A stretch of DNA of 7,463 nucleotides from Pontimonas sp. (GTDB lineage: Bacteria > Actinomycetota > Actinomycetes > Actinomycetales > Microbacteriaceae): contig JAFMKX010000010.1 in the NCBI GenBank assembly GCA_017852615.1, forward strand, positions 20,622 through 28,084, given 5' to 3'. The stretch's first letter is position 1; the number at the start of each line of letters is the position of its first letter. The notes beneath the pieces were generated by a model. It searched no databases. It saw only the letters and a program-made list of their open reading frames with translations, and was not told the origin of the DNA. A program made the position numbers and the translations under genes. Shown here piece by piece: positions 4,976-7,463 of this stretch.

Positions 4976-5012
4976 ACGTCTGTCGTGAGGTGTGCTTTGC
5001 CACGCTGTGGCG

Positions 5013-5951
5013 ATGGAAACCTCGATACTCACCGCTCATATCGCGTGGGGGTTGTGCGCTGATCCGGGGGACACCATCGCCGCTGGGTTGATTGAGCGCG
5101 AGGGCATTGTGGGGGCACTGGCGCGAGTGCGCTCGAGAGAATCGCTCAGCTCGCTGGTGAAGTTTCTAGGTGCTGAGCTTGGCCCGGAGGGCACTCTAAG
5201 GCACCACCTGAACTCCTATCGCTTAGTGGATGACCCCGATCGTGTGGAAGTCTCCCTGAAGCGCCAACGCCTCGCCGGTATTGAACTGATCACCGCAGAG
5301 CATCCGCACTGGCCACCGGGCCTCGCTGATTTAGGACCCTTTGCGCCTCGAGGGTTATGGATGAGGGGGCAGCAACCTTCGGTAACCAGTCAGTATTCAC
5401 GCTTAGCCATCGTGGGGTCACGTAGAGCCACGAGCAATGGTGTGGCCAACACTCAGGCGCTCGTGGCCGGGGTGTGGTGTGACCAGAGCGTCATTGTCTC
5501 AGGTGGGGCGCTGGGAATCGATACCGCGGCCCACCGCAGCGCCCTGGATAATCAGCGAGGCTGTGTCGCCGTCTTGGCGGGTGGACTTGATAATCCCTAT
5601 CCCGCAGAAAACACAGGCCTGATGGCTCGAATTTCCGCCTCGGGAGTGGTGCTCTCAGAATCACCGTGCACCACAAGGCCTCGCGGGGAATTATTCCTGC
5701 ACCGCAATCGCCTCATCGCAGCACTGTCCCACGGCGTTGTCGTGGTGGAGGCGGCGTTTCGTTCCGGAGCCATGAACACTGCTTCCCACGCGGCTGCTCT
5801 GGGGCGAGAAGTGGGGGTCGTCCCCGGTCGGTGGTCTGATGCCACCAGTGCCGGGTGTTTTCGTATTGCGCGCGAGCGAGGGGCTGTGATCTTGAGCGAG
5901 CCAGCGGATGTGGCGATGTTGTTGCCTACCCCGGCTGGCGGAAGTAGCTAG
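5013..5951 (+). CDS. dprA: DNA-processing protein DprA
   Basis: DprA binds incoming single-stranded DNA during natural transformation and loads RecA onto it. From ATG 5013 the protein has 312 residues. The Rossmann-like DprA domain spans about 95-300, with LAIVGSRRAT (131-140), IVSGGALGIDTAAH (161-174), AVLAGGLDNPYP (186-197), FLHRNRLIAALS (228-239) and RSGAMNTASHAAALGREV (250-267), ending with a VVPG turn. The weakly conserved N-terminal part is helical. A C-terminal winged-helix domain is absent, as in many actinobacterial forms. The start is uncertain: GTG 5007 and GTG 4992 are in frame, and none has a well-spaced ribosome binding site. It follows the DUF2469 gene directly, with no yraN or comM between. 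The stop is 13 nt from cpdA. Confidence 0.92.
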   Translation: METSILTAHIAWGLCADPGDTIAAGLIEREGIVGALARVRSRESLSSLVKFLGAELGPEGTLRHHLNSYRLVDDPDRVEVSLKRQRLAGIELITAEHPHWPPGLADLGPFAPRGLWMRGQQPSVTSQYSRLAIVGSRRATSNGVANTQALVAGVWCDQSVIVSGGALGIDTAAHRSALDNQRGCVAVLAGGLDNPYPAENTGLMARISASGVVLSESPCTTRPRGELFLHRNRLIAALSHGVVVVEAAFRSGAMNTASHAAALGREVGVVPGRWSDATSAGCFRIARERGAVILSEPADVAMLLPTPAGGSS

Positions 5952-5952
5952 C

Positions 5953-5958
5953 TAAGCT
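5953..5958 (+). promoter_or_regulatory. Possible leaderless -10 element of cpdA
   Basis: TAAGCT fits TANNNT and sits 6 nt before GTG 5965, so the expected +1 would be the G of the start codon, a leaderless mRNA. No Shine-Dalgarno sequence precedes this GTG, which fits. No -35 match was found, and coupling to dprA (13-nt gap) is an alternative. Confidence 0.3.
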
Positions 5959-5964
5959 GGCCTG

Positions 5965-6903
5965 GTGAGCTCGTTTAGCCAACACCCCGATCCTGAGCAC
6001 GTTCTTGTCCACCTCAGTGACACCCATCTTTTGGCAGGGGATTCCCTGCTCTATTCTCAGATCGATGTCGACACCCCCCTGACCCATCTCATGCACCGGT
6101 TAGTGGAGAGCGGGCTTGATATTGATGCTCTGGTATTCACTGGGGACCTAGCCGATCAAGCGCAAGAGGGTGCTTATCATCGCCTGCGTGAACTGGTGGA
6201 TCCCTGGGCTGCCAAGCTTGAGGCCCAGGTGATGTGGGTCATGGGCAACCATGACGAGCGGGAACCTTTTTCCTCCATCATGCTGGGCCAAGAGCCTTCG
6301 CTCGAGCCCCAAGATCGGGTCTATTGGGCTGGGGATTTACGCATGATTGCTCTTGATAGTTCTGTTCCCGGGTATCACCACGGGGCACTCGAGCCCGCAC
6401 AATTGGAGTGGCTGGCCCAGGAATTAGAAACCCCAGCGAGGCACGGAACCCTACTGGCACTGCACCATCCACCCATCCCGACCCCGATTGATTTGATGGG
6501 GCTGATTGAGCTGGATGATCAACCAGCACTTGCCCGAGTGATCGAGAACACCGATGTCCGCGCCGTGTTAGCTGGGCATCTGCACTACTCGACATTTTCG
6601 ACCTTCGCCGGGGTTCCCGTGTCGGTGTGTGCCGCTTCGTGTTACAACATCGACTTAGTGGGATCGCGATCGAAGATATTGCAGGCCACAACGGCTGGTG
6701 CCGCGGCCTCATTAGTCCACGTCTACCCCGACCAAGTGGTCTTTTCCGAAGTTCCGCTGGATGATATGGAAGAGCTCACCTCCTATGACGCCAGTTATCG
6801 CCCGATGATCGAAGCCATGAGTCCGCTGGAGCGCAGGGAAGCCTTTAGCAATAAGAATTCTGATTTCAACAAGGCAGCGGACGCAGCCCAATCAGGTTCC
6901 TAG
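5965..6903 (+). CDS. cpdA: Class III cyclic-nucleotide phosphodiesterase-like metallophosphoesterase
   Basis: A 312-residue calcineurin-like metallophosphoesterase. The metal-site residues are all present: D19 and H21 (SDTH), D61 (TGDLAD), N95 and H96 (MGNHDE), H167 (LHHPP), H205 and H207 (GHLHY). Each is offset by exactly two from the corresponding residue of M. tuberculosis Rv0805, a cAMP phosphodiesterase. This supports a CpdA-type enzyme, though Rv0805 itself acts better on other phosphodiesters, so the physiological substrate is open. The last 40 residues (from about 272) are polar and probably flexible. It starts with GTG, without a ribosome binding site but with a TANNNT motif 6 nt upstream. 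It lies between dprA and xerC, 3 nt before xerC. Confidence 0.88.
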   Translation: MSSFSQHPDPEHVLVHLSDTHLLAGDSLLYSQIDVDTPLTHLMHRLVESGLDIDALVFTGDLADQAQEGAYHRLRELVDPWAAKLEAQVMWVMGNHDEREPFSSIMLGQEPSLEPQDRVYWAGDLRMIALDSSVPGYHHGALEPAQLEWLAQELETPARHGTLLALHHPPIPTPIDLMGLIELDDQPALARVIENTDVRAVLAGHLHYSTFSTFAGVPVSVCAASCYNIDLVGSRSKILQATTAGAAASLVHVYPDQVVFSEVPLDDMEELTSYDASYRPMIEAMSPLERREAFSNKNSDFNKAADAAQSGS

Positions 6904-6906
6904 ACG

Positions 6907-7463
6907 ATGAAGCTCGCCGCAGCCGTTAACGGATATCTCGACCAGCTCGAGCGCGGCCGGACACTCTCGGAAAATTCTCTCAATGCCTATGGCAAAGACC
7001 TGCATGCTCTGCAGGTCTTTGCCGAAGAGAACCGTGTGGTGGACAGCGCAGAGATGGACACGGAATTGGCGCGTTCCTGGGTATGGGCGATGGCCGAGGC
7101 CGGCATGGCCGCAGCGTCATTGCGGCGCAAAGTCTCGGCTCTGAAAGGTTTTACCGCCTGGCTTGCCGTGCAGGGTCTTACCGAAGGGGATGTGGGTATC
7201 CGGGTGCGAGCCCCCGGTGCCACACGCTCCCTTCCTCGGGTGTTGAGCCGCCACCAGATGGAAGAACTTCTTGCCACACTCGAACAGCGCTGCGCCACCC
7301 AGGATCCGGTAGCACTGCGAGACGTTGCGCTTGTCGAATTGCTCTATGCCACGGCCATGCGCGTAAGCGAATTAGTCGGTCTTGAACTAAGAAACCTTGA
7401 TCTTGAAACCCAGAGTGTCACCGTGATGGGTAAAGGAAGCAAAGAACGCGTCCTTCCTGTGGG
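6907..7463 (+). CDS. xerC: Tyrosine recombinase XerC, N-terminal part (3' end outside window)
   Basis: Site-specific recombinase that, with XerD, resolves chromosome dimers at dif. The frame from ATG 6907 is open to the window end, giving 185 codons. The N-terminal SAM-like core-binding domain spans about 1-90 (NGYLDQLERGRTLSENSLNAY, then SLRRKVSALKGFTAWL at 71-86). The catalytic domain starts near 110 with LPRVLSRHQMEELL. Catalytic Arg R152 lies in YATAMRVSEL (the family usually has ATG before this position; here Ala replaces Gly), and catalytic Lys K176 in GKGSKERVLPV, 24 residues later as in E. coli XerD. The remaining His, Arg and Tyr residues are outside the window. The start is 3 nt after the cpdA stop, so the two are probably coupled. 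A perfect 14-bp inverted repeat lies at codons 29-39. Confidence 0.92.
   Translation, partial: MKLAAAVNGYLDQLERGRTLSENSLNAYGKDLHALQVFAEENRVVDSAEMDTELARSWVWAMAEAGMAAASLRRKVSALKGFTAWLAVQGLTEGDVGIRVRAPGATRSLPRVLSRHQMEELLATLEQRCATQDPVALRDVALVELLYATAMRVSELVGLELRNLDLETQSVTVMGKGSKERVLPV
6991..7023 (+). repeat. Perfect 14-bp inverted repeat inside xerC
   Basis: Arms GGCAAAGACCTGCA (6991-7004) and TGCAGGTCTTTGCC (7010-7023) are exact reverse complements around the 5-nt loop TGCTC, extendable by one G-U pair. It encodes GKDLHALQVFA of XerC. No T-run follows, so it is not a plain intrinsic terminator. As RNA it would be a very stable hairpin about 85 nt into the coding region; as DNA it could bind a dimeric regulator. 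Confidence 0.85.

Noticed and set aside
6278..6712. 144-codon minus-strand ORF opposite cpdA
   Set aside because: Antisense to cpdA in the region with all the metal-binding motifs; Arg/Pro/Ser-rich noise.

Overview
The window is an ordinary actinobacterial housekeeping cluster of moderate G+C content. It runs rpsP-khpA-rimM-trmD, then map on the opposite strand, then rplS-lepB-rnhB-DUF2469-dprA-cpdA-xerC. The DUF2469 gene, the Ala/Glu-rich tail on ribosomal protein bS16 and the DprA and RNase HII sequence styles point to an actinobacterium, most likely Microbacteriaceae. The compact layout and moderate G+C suggest a small-genome (perhaps aquatic) member; that placement is inference.

Layout. 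Positions 1-1725 (+) are the end of rpsP followed by khpA, rimM and trmD, with junctions of 2 nt, a 1-nt overlap, and a few nt: a translationally coupled ribosome-biogenesis and tRNA-modification operon. Positions 1722-2492 (-) are map, whose stop codon overlaps the trmD stop convergently. A 28-codon ORF (2489-2575, -) may lie just upstream of map and overlap its start by 4 nt. Positions 2493-2780 are the divergent map/rplS control region. It holds nested, mutually exclusive RNA structures ahead of rplS, including an attenuator-like hairpin plus T-run and a possible pseudoknot. Positions 2781-4927 (+) are rplS, lepB, rnhB and a DUF2469 gene. Positions 5013-7463 (+) are dprA, cpdA and the 5' part of xerC; xerC runs off the window.

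Together the genes serve translation (bS16, bL19, RimM, TrmD, KhpA), protein maturation and export (Map, LepB), and nucleic-acid maintenance (RNase HII, DprA, XerC). A CpdA-type phosphodiesterase is placed among the last group. Compared with Mycobacterium tuberculosis, the order is the same, but yraN and comM are absent between DUF2469 and dprA. The two variable slots (trmD/rplS and dprA/xerC) are filled here by map and cpdA.

No mobile element, CRISPR array, tRNA or rRNA gene was seen, and no new multigene system. The strongest unexplained signals are a perfect 14-bp inverted repeat inside the xerC coding sequence, the competing RNA folds upstream of rplS, and an rnhB reading frame that continues, with family-like sequence, upstream of its apparent start codon.
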